DNA of 51,586 nt from NCBI RefSeq assembly GCF_020784725.1, contig NZ_JAJGTZ010000004.1, positions 1-51,586 on the forward strand, given 5' to 3'. How positions within the stretch are numbered: position 1 is the stretch's first letter; each line of letters begins with the position of its first letter. Shown one piece after another: positions 1-8,046 of this stretch. This DNA comes from Limosilactobacillus reuteri. Lineage in GTDB: Bacteria; Bacillota; Bacilli; Lactobacillales; Lactobacillaceae. Below the pieces are notes generated by a model. That model was given only the letters and a program-made list of their open reading frames with translations. It ran no database searches and was not told the DNA's origin. Made by a program: the position numbers and the translations under genes.

Positions 1-38
1 TCACGCTGGTATCGTGGGTTCAAATCCCGCACGGGTCA
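1..38 (+). tRNA. 3' part of a tRNA, probably tRNA-Glu(TTC) or tRNA-Asp(GTC)
   Basis: Only the 3' half is inside the window. A T-arm (GTGGG stem, TTCAAAT loop, CCCGC) is followed by a 3' acceptor strand ACGGGTC and discriminator A. The preceding bases TCAC-GCTGG fit the end of an anticodon loop ending in TC-AC, as in Glu(TTC) or Asp(GTC). Discriminator A favours Glu. The identity cannot be fixed without the missing 5' half. Confidence 0.6.
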
Positions 39-43
39 CTTTT

Positions 44-116
44 GGAGGATTAGCTCAGTTGGGAGAGCATCTGCCTTACAAGCAGGGGGTCACAGGTTCG
101 AGCCCTGTATCCTCCA
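44..116 (+). tRNA. tRNA-Val(TAC)
   Basis: A complete cloverleaf: acceptor GGAGGAT pairs with ATCCTCC, the anticodon loop is CTTACAA with anticodon TAC, the T-loop is TTCGAGC, and the discriminator is A. CCA is not encoded. It lies 5 bp after the partial tRNA, in one closely spaced cluster that was probably transcribed as a polycistronic precursor. Confidence 0.95.
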
Positions 117-152
117 TTACAGCTTAATAGTTGTATACACCCATGACACAAT

Positions 153-225
153 GGCTCGGTAGCTCAGTTGGTAGAGCAACGGATTGAAGCTCCGTGTGTC
201 GGCGGTTCGATTCCGTCCCGCGCCA
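153..225 (+). tRNA. tRNA-Phe(GAA) with an acceptor-stem mismatch
   Basis: The anticodon stem ACGGA/TCCGT encloses loop TTGAAGC, giving anticodon GAA. The D-arm and T-arm are normal. The acceptor 5' strand GGCTCGG faces CCGCGCC, so position 4 pairs T with C; a perfect stem would need CCGAGCC. All other stems are intact, so the tRNA is probably functional, but the mismatch is unusual. Confidence 0.92.
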
Positions 226-230
226 TTTAT

Positions 231-313
231 GGGGGAGTAGCGAAGTCTGGCTAAACGCGACGGTCTGTAAAACCGTTCCTTCGGGTTCGGTGGTTCGAAT
301 CCACTCTCCCCCA
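231..313 (+). tRNA. tRNA-Tyr(GTA)
   Basis: A type II tRNA with a long variable arm. Acceptor GGGGGAG pairs with CTCCCCC, the anticodon loop CTGTAAA carries GTA, and the discriminator is A. It begins 5 bp after tRNA-Phe. Confidence 0.95.
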
Positions 314-320
314 TTTTTAT

Positions 321-391
321 AGGGATATAGTTAAACGGTATAACTACGGTCTCCAAAACCGTCATTGTGGGTTCGATTCCTACTATCCCTG
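321..391 (+). tRNA. tRNA-Trp(CCA)
   Basis: Acceptor AGGGATA pairs with TATCCCT, the anticodon loop CTCCAAA carries CCA, and the discriminator is G as usual for bacterial tRNA-Trp. It is 71 nt long. Confidence 0.95.
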
Positions 392-407
392 CTTAACTGA
401 ATATTTT

Positions 408-483
408 GGCGGTATTGGTGAAGTTTGGTTAACACACCGGTTTGTGGGTCCGGCACGCGTGGGTTCAAATCCCACATACCGCC
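408..483 (+). tRNA. tRNA-His(GTG)
   Basis: The anticodon loop TTGTGGG carries GTG. The eight-base-pair acceptor GGCGGTAT/ATACCGCC includes the extra G at -1 paired with C73, the identity element of tRNA-His. Confidence 0.93.
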
Positions 484-519
484 CTTTTGATTAAGCGTAT
501 TACTTAATCTTAACTATTT

Positions 520-590
<71 letters not shown>

Positions 591-604
591 TTTAGTTAGC
601 TGAT

Positions 605-689
605 GCCTCTGTGGCGGAATTGGCAGACGCGCTGGACTCAAAATCCAGTTCCCGTTGAGGGAGTGTGGGTTCGACCCCCACCGGAGGCA
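605..689 (+). tRNA. tRNA-Leu(CAA)
   Basis: A type II tRNA with a long variable arm. Acceptor GCCTCTG pairs with CGGAGGC with one wobble, the anticodon loop CTCAAAA carries CAA, and the discriminator is A. It is the last tRNA of this cluster. The other tRNA-Leu in the window (CAG) is at 39878. Confidence 0.95.
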
Positions 690-730
690 TATTTAAGCAG
701 GAATGCGAAGTATCAGCTAAGCTAAAGTTA

Positions 731-771
731 ACACCTGTAACTCTTTTGTATCAAAGGTTACAGGTGTTTTT
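731..771 (+). terminator. Rho-independent terminator of the tRNA cluster
   Basis: An eleven-base-pair stem ACACCTGTAAC/GTTACAGGTGT is followed by a short T-run. It lies about 40 bp after tRNA-Leu(CAA) and probably ends the cluster transcript. Confidence 0.85.
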
Positions 772-989
772 GATTTTAAAATAATTTTACTTTGATTCGA
801 TTTGTACGTCTTTTGTGCATCATTGTTAGAATTTGGGAAACCTCTTAAAAGCTAATCGGTATAAAAGATGTTTTTTATGAAGAAAGCATATGTTAAAATT
901 AAATTAGAATAATAATGAAAAGGTGCAAGTCTATAATTGACTGGTTTTATTCGATGTCTCCAAGAATTATGAGAAGAGAGGTTGAATTA

Positions 990-1088
990 ATGAAAATAAT
1001 TATCAGTATTATAATTTTAGCAATAGGTGTATACGCAAGTTATAGACTCGGCAAGTGGGGATTAAAGGTTCGAAATAAGGATGATTGA
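990..1088 (+). CDS. Small hydrophobic peptide, 32 aa, function unknown
   Basis: ATG at 990 follows a good ribosome binding site (AGAGAGG) 7 bp upstream. The peptide is 32 residues: a hydrophobic segment rich in Ile (residues 2-15) followed by a short basic and acidic tail containing RLGKWG and ending KDD. It is likely a single-pass membrane peptide. The shape recalls small membrane peptides such as type I toxins, but no diagnostic motif was recognised and no antisense RNA could be shown. It stands alone between the tRNA terminator and the hairpin at 1247. Confidence 0.45.
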   Translation: MKIIISIIILAIGVYASYRLGKWGLKVRNKDD

Positions 1089-1532
1089 AGAGAGTAGGAA
1101 ATAACTTTCTCGACATGACAGTGGGCTAAGCTAGGCCAATGCAATGACTAGCACGGCACGGGCTGATTATCATTCGTACTTAGACTCGCGCCTTGTGGCA
1201 ACGTGAAGCTAGTTCCATGTTATATTACTAGTGTTCATAAAAGCAGTTGAGGCTGAGAGAAAACAAAAATTTTCTCTCAGCCTCTTCAATAATAAAAGAA
1301 ACAAAAATTTTTAATGGATGAACAGTCATGAACTATTGGTAATAGAATTATTTACTAAAAGTCAATTAAGAAGTAATACGAACTAGAGACTAGCATAATA
1401 TTAACTCCTGTAATTTTTGCCCATCACCTGAATTAAAGTGTTTCTTCTTTAAAAAAACTAATAAAGTTTAAATTAGGTTCTTGTCTGTTGTTGTCTTTTT
1501 AGGTACCATTACGTAAATGGAGGAATCGTTAA
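1089..1532. other. Gene-free stretch before the acetyltransferase
   Basis: No open frame with a ribosome binding site was found here. It holds the hairpin at 1247-1290, then AT-rich sequence leading to the acetyltransferase ribosome binding site (GGAGGA just before 1533). Nothing else was recognised. Confidence 0.6.
1247..1290. terminator. Terminator-like hairpin
   Basis: A long near-perfect stem (TTGAGGCTGAGAGAAAA against its complement) encloses a short loop. There is no strong T-run on either side, so termination efficiency is uncertain. Hairpins with the same GAGGCTGAG-type arms occur at 38167 and 51421, which suggests a common terminator style in this genome. Confidence 0.5.
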
Positions 1533-2084
1533 ATGATCGAAGTACGTAAAGTGTCTACAAAGTCAAATGATTTTAAGAATATCAAGCAGGTTTATAATAC
1601 CGTATTTCCACAAAATGAACTTTTACCATTATCCTTGCTTAGAATGCGGGCCCAGGCTGGAAAAGCTGAATTTTGCAGTATTTATAATGAAGAAAAGTGG
1701 GTGGGCTTTTTCTACACAGTTTACAATAAACGAATAGCCTACATTTTCTTCTTGGCAATTGATCCGCGGTATCATGGTCAGGGTCTTGGGAGCGCAACTT
1801 TAGGTATGCTAAAGAAACGTTATGCCGGAAAAATAGTCACCCTTAGTGCTGAACGTCCAAATAGCCAGGCCGCTAATAATGAACAACGAATCAGACGACA
1901 TCGTTTCTACGCCAAAAACGGGTTTATCAAAACTGGCTTTTATACCGTTGAAAAAGATAATGAAAAATTTGATCTTTTAAGTACACAACCTAATGTAAAT
2001 CCACAGCTTTACCAACAACTAATGGATAGCTATTTGACTAAGCATCGACGTCATTACTTACCATATAAAATTATTAAAGAGTAA
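1533..2084 (+). CDS. GNAT family N-acetyltransferase
   Basis: This 183-residue protein has the GNAT fold signature. Residues about 40-135 form the acetyl-CoA binding core, with the motif A element RYHGQGLGSATL (R/Q-x-x-G-x-G/A) after a strand ending FLAIDP, and a later helix with RFYAKNGF typical of the last GNAT motif. Such enzymes move an acetyl group from acetyl-CoA to an amine; the substrate cannot be read from the sequence. The start has GGAGGA 7 bp upstream. The gene is monocistronic: its stop overlaps the edge of the structured repeat at 2084. Confidence 0.85.
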   Translation: MIEVRKVSTKSNDFKNIKQVYNTVFPQNELLPLSLLRMRAQAGKAEFCSIYNEEKWVGFFYTVYNKRIAYIFFLAIDPRYHGQGLGSATLGMLKKRYAGKIVTLSAERPNSQAANNEQRIRRHRFYAKNGFIKTGFYTVEKDNEKFDLLSTQPNVNPQLYQQLMDSYLTKHRRHYLPYKIIKE

Positions 2085-2266
2085 AAATAGGGGGCGAGAC
2101 AGAAGTCACTTGTGACTTCGTTTTTCGACGCGAAGCTAGCCTCTGGGAGCCCCCGCAAGCAACAATAGGCCTCTAATGTTCGGTTTTGCCGGACATTAGA
2201 GGCCATTGTTGTACTGCGTATTTGCTTTTTATAAAAGTATCTTAACTTATGTCACAGTCCTATTTT
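2084..2266. repeat. Structured ~183-bp intergenic repeat, copy 1
   Basis: The two ends pair (AAAATAGG with CCTATTTT). Inside are a small hairpin at 2102-2119 (GAAGTCAC/GTGACTTC) and a long hairpin at 2160-2211, in which CAACAAT pairs with ATTGTTG and GGCCTCTAATGT pairs with ACATTAGAGGCC around a T-rich loop. A second copy lies at 19911-20092 with compensatory changes in the stems. It sits between two convergent genes and overlaps the stop codons of both. It could be a MITE-like element, a bidirectional terminator or an RNA gene; no coding potential was seen. Confidence 0.8.
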
Positions 2267-3662
2267 AGTTTTTCTGATCTTTAATTTTGAATGATAAGAG
2301 CAATGCCACCACAATTAAGACTATTGCAAAGTAAATACCGTAGTGGAAACCATTAGTAAAGCGAACAGCTTCCGATCCACTAATAGAAGAACTCCCCCAA
2401 GCTAAGCAACTAGTCGCTAAGGCTGTTGCAAGTGCACCAATAACTTGTTGCATTGTGTTCATGATTGTACTGCCGTCTCCAGATTCTAATCCTGAAAGCG
2501 CACTTAAAGCACTAGTTTGGGCAGGAGACATTGCTAAAGGACAACCAATCATTAAAATAACATGCGCGCATACAACGTAAATAATGGAACTATGTGGTGT
2601 AGTAAAGGCCAGCATCAAAGCGCCAAATAGGGCAAGGATAAAACCAATTAAGGCAGGACGTTTAGCCCCGATACTATCGTAAAGGCGACCTGCAATTGCA
2701 GAAGTAGCTGCATTGATAATTCCACCAGGGAGCATTACTAGTCCAGTAAGGGCCACAGAAACTAAGAGCCCTCGTTGGTAGAATAGCGGTAAAAGATACA
2801 TCGTGGAAAGAATGATTCCAAAGTCAAGCATCACGATGGAAGAACCAATTGTGAAGGCCGGATATTTAAAGATACGAAGATTTAAAATTGGTTCTTCCAG
2901 ATGAAGTTGCCGATGGATATAAAAAATTAAAACAATAACACCGATTATTAATGCACTAAGAACTGCTGGTGAAGTCCAACCGTCTTCACTCGCTAAACTA
3001 GCACCGATAACCAGTCCCGAACACCCTACTGCCGACTCAATAATTGAAAGCATATCAACATGTGGCCTAGTAATTTCGCCAACATTTTCTAATGAAATAA
3101 TCGCAAAGACTAAGGCAATAAATAAAAACGGGATAAATAACCAGAAGATCCATTGCCATGATAGCTTAGCAAGAATTAGTCCAGTTAAAGTAGGACCAAT
3201 TGCAGGGGCAAACATGATTACGAGGGCACACATTCCTAGAACTGCTCCTATTTGTTTCGGTGGGAAGATTTGCATTGCTACTGCAAACATTAATGGAAGA
3301 ATTAAACCTGTTCCGATTCCCTGAATCATTCGTCCAATCAGCAAAATAGTAAAATTATGCGCTAAAGCAGAGATGCAAGCCCCAACCATGAAGTCAATTA
3401 ATGCAAAAATAATGACTTGGCGAGTTGTAAACCACTTAGTAATTATACTGGAAAGTGGCAAGATAATCCCAATAATTAACATATATCCAGTAACTAACCA
3501 TTGAATTGCTGACGTACTTACTTGAAAAGCAGCCATCAATTTTGGCAAGGCAATATTTAATGAAGTCTCACTAAACATTCCGACAAAAGCTCCCAGCAGC
3601 ATACTAACCATCATTAATTTAGGATGTGCTGCTTGTTTACGAGCTTGTAAAGCATTTTCCAT
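2265..3662 (-). CDS. MFS drug:H+ antiporter, DHA2 (EmrB/QacA-like) family
   Basis: The protein is 465 residues long and highly hydrophobic, with about 14 membrane segments as in DHA2 exporters. The N-terminal region carries ALPKLMAAF and AIQWLVTGYMLIIGI, the segment typical of EmrB/QacA proteins, followed by the GRMIQGIGTG motif near residue 112. Such pumps expel toxic compounds using the proton gradient; the substrate is unknown. The ATG at 3662 is preceded by AAAGGAG. A paralogue with the same layout lies at 22246. No local regulator gene is adjacent. Confidence 0.88.
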   Translation of the reverse strand: MENALQARKQAAHPKLMMVSMLLGAFVGMFSETSLNIALPKLMAAFQVSTSAIQWLVTGYMLIIGIILPLSSIITKWFTTRQVIIFALIDFMVGACISALAHNFTILLIGRMIQGIGTGLILPLMFAVAMQIFPPKQIGAVLGMCALVIMFAPAIGPTLTGLILAKLSWQWIFWLFIPFLFIALVFAIISLENVGEITRPHVDMLSIIESAVGCSGLVIGASLASEDGWTSPAVLSALIIGVIVLIFYIHRQLHLEEPILNLRIFKYPAFTIGSSIVMLDFGIILSTMYLLPLFYQRGLLVSVALTGLVMLPGGIINAATSAIAGRLYDSIGAKRPALIGFILALFGALMLAFTTPHSSIIYVVCAHVILMIGCPLAMSPAQTSALSALSGLESGDGSTIMNTMQQVIGALATALATSCLAWGSSSISGSEAVRFTNGFHYGIYFAIVLIVVALLLSFKIKDQKN

Positions 3663-4066
3663 AAATATAAAAACTCCTTTTATCCTAAAAATTGCACAAG
3701 GATTAGTCTAGCAAATTGCTCTATCTGCTCGTAAGTTATTTTTTTAATAACTAATAATCTTAAGTATACTAATTAAGATTATTAAGTTAGGTTTAACGTT
3801 TTCAAATTTGATCTTTTTGGTACAAAAAATTCTATTCGGTGATAATAGGAATTTAAAAATAAATGATTTAAAAGGTCACCTAAGAATCTCAAAATAGCGT
3901 CGTTACTTGTGATTTCATTTTATTCCTGGTAGATCAGAATAGAGTATAAACAAATATTTAAGAAACTAAATCGACCACAACATATAGTGTTTTGAATGTC
4001 AATACTTCCTATAAGTTGTATTTTGAGCTATGATAGATAACGTTAATTACGAGAGGGGAAATAAAA
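3663..4066. other. Divergent intergenic region between the MFS and nrdD genes
   Basis: About 400 bp without a gene. The nrdD side holds the NrdR box at 3975 and a TATGAT -10-like hexamer at 4029-4034. The MFS side is AT-rich; no palindromic operator was clear there. The middle shows nothing recognisable. Confidence 0.6.
3975..3990 (+). promoter_or_regulatory. NrdR box upstream of nrdD
   Basis: The 16-mer CCACAACATATAGTGT matches about 14 of 16 positions of the NrdR consensus (aCaCwAtATaTwGtgt). NrdR represses ribonucleotide reductase operons when dATP is plentiful. A second, much weaker half-match about 29 bp downstream could be the partner box usually found about three helical turns away. 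A -10-like TATGAT follows at 4029. Confidence 0.75.
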
Positions 4067-6301
4067 ATGAAAGTGCAAATAATCGATAAGAAGGATCTTA
4101 AAAGTTTGACAAGTATTCAAGTAGTTAAACGTGATGGAACAGTTACACCATTTTATTCCTATAAGATTAACCTTGTTTTAAATGCGCTCAACGCTGATGA
4201 GCAGACTAGCCAAAGTGTTTATGTTGCCTTATTAGATGCCCTACTTAATCAAACAACTGTCACTACTAAAAAAATTGCGGATCTTTTTGTTAAAGGACTG
4301 GTTAATGCGAACCATGAAGAATTGGCAAAAGTTTATCGTGATTATCGCCAGCATGATGAAGAAGCATTTGCTGAAGCTACTAATCCCCAAAATAAGTTAG
4401 AGCAGCTTTTCGATCGAAACTCACGAATTGTTCACGAAAACGCTAATAAAGATAGTCATGTTTTTAATACTCAACGGGACCTTGAAGCAGGAGTTGTGAG
4501 TCGTGCATTAGGATTACGAATGCTTCCTGGTATTGTGGCCAAGGCGCATCTTCGTGGTGATATTCACTGGCATGACCTTGACTATTCACCGGTAACGCCT
4601 GAAACTAACTGTTGTTTAATTGACTTTGATGAGATGTTTAAGCATGGATTTAAGATTGGTAATGCCTGGGTTTCTTCACCACGCTCGATTCAAACGGCAA
4701 CCGCGCAGATGTCGCAGATTATTGCTAACGTGGCGTCCCTGCAATATGGGGGATGTTCTGCTAATCGGATTGATCAATTATTAGAACCATATGCAAAGCT
4801 AAATTACGAAAAGCATATGAAGGATGCTGAAGAGTGGATAGTACCAGAGAAACGGGAAGAATTTGCTCGTGAGAAGACTAAAAAAGATATTTACGATGCA
4901 ATGCAGGCTTTAGAATACGAGATTAATACCCTTTATTCTAGCCAGGGCCAAACCCCATTTACGACCATTAACTTTGGCTTAGGGACAAGCTGGATTGCTC
5001 GGGAAATCCAAAAAGCCATTTTGAAGATCCGGATTAAGGGCCTTGGTAAAGAACATCGTACAGCCATCTTTCCTAAATTAACTTTTACTATTAAACGAGG
5101 CTTAAATCTTGACCCCGAAGATCCTAATTATGATATCAAGCAACTAGCGCTTGAATGTTCAACGAAGCGGATGTATCCAGATCTTTTGATGTATGACAAG
5201 ATTAAGGAATTAACAGGAAGTTTTAAGACACCAATGGGTTGCCGTTCGTTCTTACAGGGATGGACAGATCCAGAAACTGGTAAAGAAGTAAACTCAGGAC
5301 GGATGAACTTAGGGGTTGTGACGGTTAACTTGCCACGGATTGCCCTTGAGGCTCATGGCGATAAGCAACTCTTCTGGGAGATCTTTCAAGAGAAGATGAA
5401 TATTTGTAAGATTGCCTTGGATTACCGGATTAAGCGCACTAAAGAAGCTAAACCGGAAAATGCTCCCCTCCTGTATATGTATGGTGCATTTGGTAAACGG
5501 TTAAAAAAGACTGATAGTGTCGATGAAGTCTTTAAGAATAGTCGGGCGACCGTTTCGCTAGGTTATATTGGTTTATATGAAGTATGTACGACTTTCTATG
5601 GGTCAAATTGGGAGCATAATAAAGAAGCACATGACTTTGCAATTGCAATTACTAAGGCAATGCATGATTTATGTGCTGAATGGGAAAAAGAAGAAGGATA
5701 CCACTTTAGTCTTTATTCCACTCCTGCCGAATCGTTAACAGATACATTCTGTCAAGATGATTTGAAGAAGTTTGGTCGGGTTGAAGATGTAACTGATAAG
5801 GAATACTACACAAATAGCTTCCACTATGATGTCCGTAAACATCCGACACCATTTGAAAAATTATCATTTGAAGAGGCTTTTCCTAAGTATGCGGCCGGTG
5901 GCTTTATTCATTATTGCGAATATCCTAACTTGCGCCAAAATCCAAAAGCTTTAGAAGCGGTTTGGGACTGGGCATATGAGCATGTAGGTTATCTTGGAAC
6001 GAATACTTCAATTGATCAGTGTTTTAAGTGTGGATTCAAAGGTGAATTTGAAGCAACTGCTCGTGGTTTTAAGTGTCCGCAGTGTGGAAACCATGACCCA
6101 GCAACTTGTGATGTTGTTAAGCGGACATGTGGTTATCTTGGTAACCCTCAGCAGCGACCAATGGTTCATGGACGGCATGAGGAAATTATTCACCGGGTTA
6201 AACATATGAATGCAGGAATGATCAAGAATGCAGCTGAATTTGAACAGCACCGGCAAATGGATAATAAAGCCCATGCTCATATTACTGGTGATCAAATTTA
6301 A
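4067..6301 (+). CDS. nrdD: Anaerobic (class III) ribonucleoside-triphosphate reductase
   Basis: The 744-residue protein reduces ribonucleoside triphosphates to deoxyribonucleotides without oxygen, using a glycyl radical. An N-terminal ATP-cone (residues about 15-105, starting VVKRDGTVTPF) is the allosteric site. The C-terminus carries a zinc site of two CxxC pairs (C652/C655 and C670/C673) and the glycyl radical motif RTCGYLG with Gly689. The start has GAGAGGGG upstream. It is the first gene of nrdD-nrdG-sufBD-like. A weak hairpin follows the stop, which may lower expression of the activase. Probable control by NrdR. Confidence 0.97.
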   Translation: MKVQIIDKKDLKSLTSIQVVKRDGTVTPFYSYKINLVLNALNADEQTSQSVYVALLDALLNQTTVTTKKIADLFVKGLVNANHEELAKVYRDYRQHDEEAFAEATNPQNKLEQLFDRNSRIVHENANKDSHVFNTQRDLEAGVVSRALGLRMLPGIVAKAHLRGDIHWHDLDYSPVTPETNCCLIDFDEMFKHGFKIGNAWVSSPRSIQTATAQMSQIIANVASLQYGGCSANRIDQLLEPYAKLNYEKHMKDAEEWIVPEKREEFAREKTKKDIYDAMQALEYEINTLYSSQGQTPFTTINFGLGTSWIAREIQKAILKIRIKGLGKEHRTAIFPKLTFTIKRGLNLDPEDPNYDIKQLALECSTKRMYPDLLMYDKIKELTGSFKTPMGCRSFLQGWTDPETGKEVNSGRMNLGVVTVNLPRIALEAHGDKQLFWEIFQEKMNICKIALDYRIKRTKEAKPENAPLLYMYGAFGKRLKKTDSVDEVFKNSRATVSLGYIGLYEVCTTFYGSNWEHNKEAHDFAIAITKAMHDLCAEWEKEEGYHFSLYSTPAESLTDTFCQDDLKKFGRVEDVTDKEYYTNSFHYDVRKHPTPFEKLSFEEAFPKYAAGGFIHYCEYPNLRQNPKALEAVWDWAYEHVGYLGTNTSIDQCFKCGFKGEFEATARGFKCPQCGNHDPATCDVVKRTCGYLGNPQQRPMVHGRHEEIIHRVKHMNAGMIKNAAEFEQHRQMDNKAHAHITGDQI

Positions 6302-6306
6302 TTATC

Positions 6307-6341
6307 AAAAGGCCAGTTGCTCGCAAAGCTACCGGTCTTTT
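6307..6341 (+). terminator. Weak hairpin between nrdD and nrdG
   Basis: Imperfect arms (AAAAGGCCAG against CCGGTCTTTT) are followed by TATTATATAG. It could be a partial terminator or a processing site that adjusts the nrdD:nrdG ratio. The stem is short and no strong T-run follows. Confidence 0.4.
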
Positions 6342-6362
6342 ATTATATAGGAGGAAAAATAA

Positions 6363-6941
6363 ATGGTAGAAACACGATTACCCCGTAACCCTAAACCACA
6401 AGAATGGTTAGCGAAGGATCATTCACTACAATATATTGCAGACTATAAGCCCTTTAATTTTGTGGATGGAGAAGGGGTCCGGTGTAGTTTATATGTTAGT
6501 GGCTGTCTTTTTAATTGCCCTGGTTGCTATAACAAGGCGGCGCAGAATTTTCATTACGGACAACCCTACACCCAGGATTTAGAAGACCAGATTATTGAAG
6601 ATCTTTCTCAAAGCTATGTTCAAGGATTAACTTTATTGGGCGGTGAACCATTTCTTAATACTCAGGTTTGCCTTAAGTTAGTTAAACGGGTCCGGAAAGA
6701 ATTCGGCCATGAAAAGGATATTTGGTCTTGGTCTGGATATACTTGGGAAGAATTAATGAAGGAGTCGAGCGATAAACTTGAACTTCTGCACTATCTCGAT
6801 ATCTTAGTCGATGGCCGATTCTTGCTGGCTAAAAAGGACCTTACCCTTCAATTTAGGGGGAGTTCTAACCAACGAATTATTGATGTTCCGCAATCTCTTC
6901 AAACGGGGAAAGTGGTTATTTGGGATAAACTTGTTCATTAG
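6363..6941 (+). CDS. nrdG: Anaerobic ribonucleotide reductase activating protein (radical SAM)
   Basis: A 192-residue radical SAM activase that installs the glycyl radical on NrdD. The CxxxCxxC cluster motif is at C48, C52 and C55 within SGCLFNCPGCYN, and binds a [4Fe-4S] cluster that cleaves S-adenosylmethionine. LLGGEPF near residue 97 is the SAM-binding GGE motif. Length is close to the family norm (about 155-200). A strong AGGAGG lies upstream of the ATG. It sits 61 bp after nrdD and 11 bp before the SufB/SufD-like gene, so all three are probably co-transcribed. Confidence 0.96.
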   Translation: MVETRLPRNPKPQEWLAKDHSLQYIADYKPFNFVDGEGVRCSLYVSGCLFNCPGCYNKAAQNFHYGQPYTQDLEDQIIEDLSQSYVQGLTLLGGEPFLNTQVCLKLVKRVRKEFGHEKDIWSWSGYTWEELMKESSDKLELLHYLDILVDGRFLLAKKDLTLQFRGSSNQRIIDVPQSLQTGKVVIWDKLVH

Positions 6942-6952
6942 AGGAGAAAATG

Positions 6953-7849
6953 ATGGCAAAAATTTGGAAGCAAGAGCCAGCATGGTTAGAGAAAAAACGT
7001 CAACTGGCAGTTCTACTCCAAGCACGTTTCCCAACTTTACCGGGCCAAGAAGAATGGATAGATTACTGGCAAAAAGGGACAACTGGCGTAAGCAAGGGCT
7101 GGCTTTCCTTACAGGAAGATAGGTTAACAGCGATGCCTCTTGAAGAAGCTGTTAATGAATATTCAACGTTACTACAGGAAAATTTGATGGAGAAGGCCAT
7201 CTTTTGGCAGGATAGCCAGTTAGTGGCCACCCACCTTGCAAATATTAATTGTGGCCAGTTTATATATCTGCGTCCACAAATTATTCGGGAGCGTCCAATT
7301 GTTTTTAATCCTCACCTTAACTCTGCAAACGTTCATAATATTATTGTTATCAGTGCAGGAGCTCATGCAATAATTGAAGAACGAATGGTTAATGATACGA
7401 TATTGCCATCATATGAAGGGACAGAGATTTTAGTAGGAGCTAACGCGCATGTCACGTACCGCCAGGCAAATCACTCAACTAGTAAAAATATCTATCGGAC
7501 AATCCATGCATATCAGGCTCATGGGTCAACGTTGCAGTTTGAAGTAGCGAGTCAAGTTCAAACTAAAGCGACTGTTGATCTTTATAGTTTTCTGGATGGG
7601 CAAAATACGCAGTGGGCTCCGACGATTGCTTTAAGCGGGACACAACATTTAACTGCAATGGTCGATGGTTTTGGTAAGGGAACTTCTGCCACTCTTACCC
7701 AGTATCGGGATCCTGAAATGGTCAATGAAGCACCTTTTAAAGTAAAAGCCGGAGAACCACTGACAATTAGCGAGGATATTCATCCATTAAAAGAATTAGC
7801 TAGTAGTGAGAGCTGGTTAAAACAAATAATGAGTGCTGAACAGAACTAA
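6953..7849 (+). CDS. SufB/SufD family protein, probable Fe-S assembly factor
   Basis: The 298-residue protein resembles the beta-helix core of SufB/SufD scaffold proteins: a strand-rich segment from about residue 120 (NIIVISAGAHAIIEE, then EILVGANAHVTYRQ) followed by repeated short strands to residue 260. The N-terminal 115 residues are helical. SufBD scaffolds build or transfer iron-sulphur clusters. Placement straight after nrdG suggests it serves the [4Fe-4S] cluster of NrdG, but that is inference. The second of two adjacent ATGs (6953) is chosen because GAGGAG is then at normal spacing. No sufC or sufS is adjacent. Confidence 0.65.
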   Translation: MAKIWKQEPAWLEKKRQLAVLLQARFPTLPGQEEWIDYWQKGTTGVSKGWLSLQEDRLTAMPLEEAVNEYSTLLQENLMEKAIFWQDSQLVATHLANINCGQFIYLRPQIIRERPIVFNPHLNSANVHNIIVISAGAHAIIEERMVNDTILPSYEGTEILVGANAHVTYRQANHSTSKNIYRTIHAYQAHGSTLQFEVASQVQTKATVDLYSFLDGQNTQWAPTIALSGTQHLTAMVDGFGKGTSATLTQYRDPEMVNEAPFKVKAGEPLTISEDIHPLKELASSESWLKQIMSAEQN

Positions 7850-7890
7850 AGTTAATTACAGCAATGTTACAAGAAAATATTAATAACGAA

Positions 7891-7942
7891 AAATAAGTCG
7901 TTGAAATTCTTCTTTTAAGAACAATTCAGCGACTTATTTATT
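7891..7942 (+). terminator. Terminator of the nrdD operon
   Basis: A long stem, AAATAAGTCG-T-TGAA against TTCA-G-CGACTTATTT, has a smaller inner hairpin (TTCTT/AAGAA). It is followed by TATTATTATG rather than a clean T-run. It is the only strong hairpin between this operon and the LysM gene. Confidence 0.7.
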
Positions 7943-8046
7943 ATTATGTTACAAATTTTGGCTAATTCTGGGGGAAAGTTAGCCAGGCCTAAGTTGCCAT
8001 CAGGGCGTGGCCGAGGTTGATTTACTTGACAGACTATTAAAATTTT

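Noticed and set aside
117-365. 82-residue open frame on the minus strand across the tRNA genes
   Set aside because: It is the antisense of tRNA-Phe, tRNA-Tyr and part of tRNA-Trp; phrases such as GRNRTADTRSFNPLLYQ are typical spurious translations of tRNA clusters.
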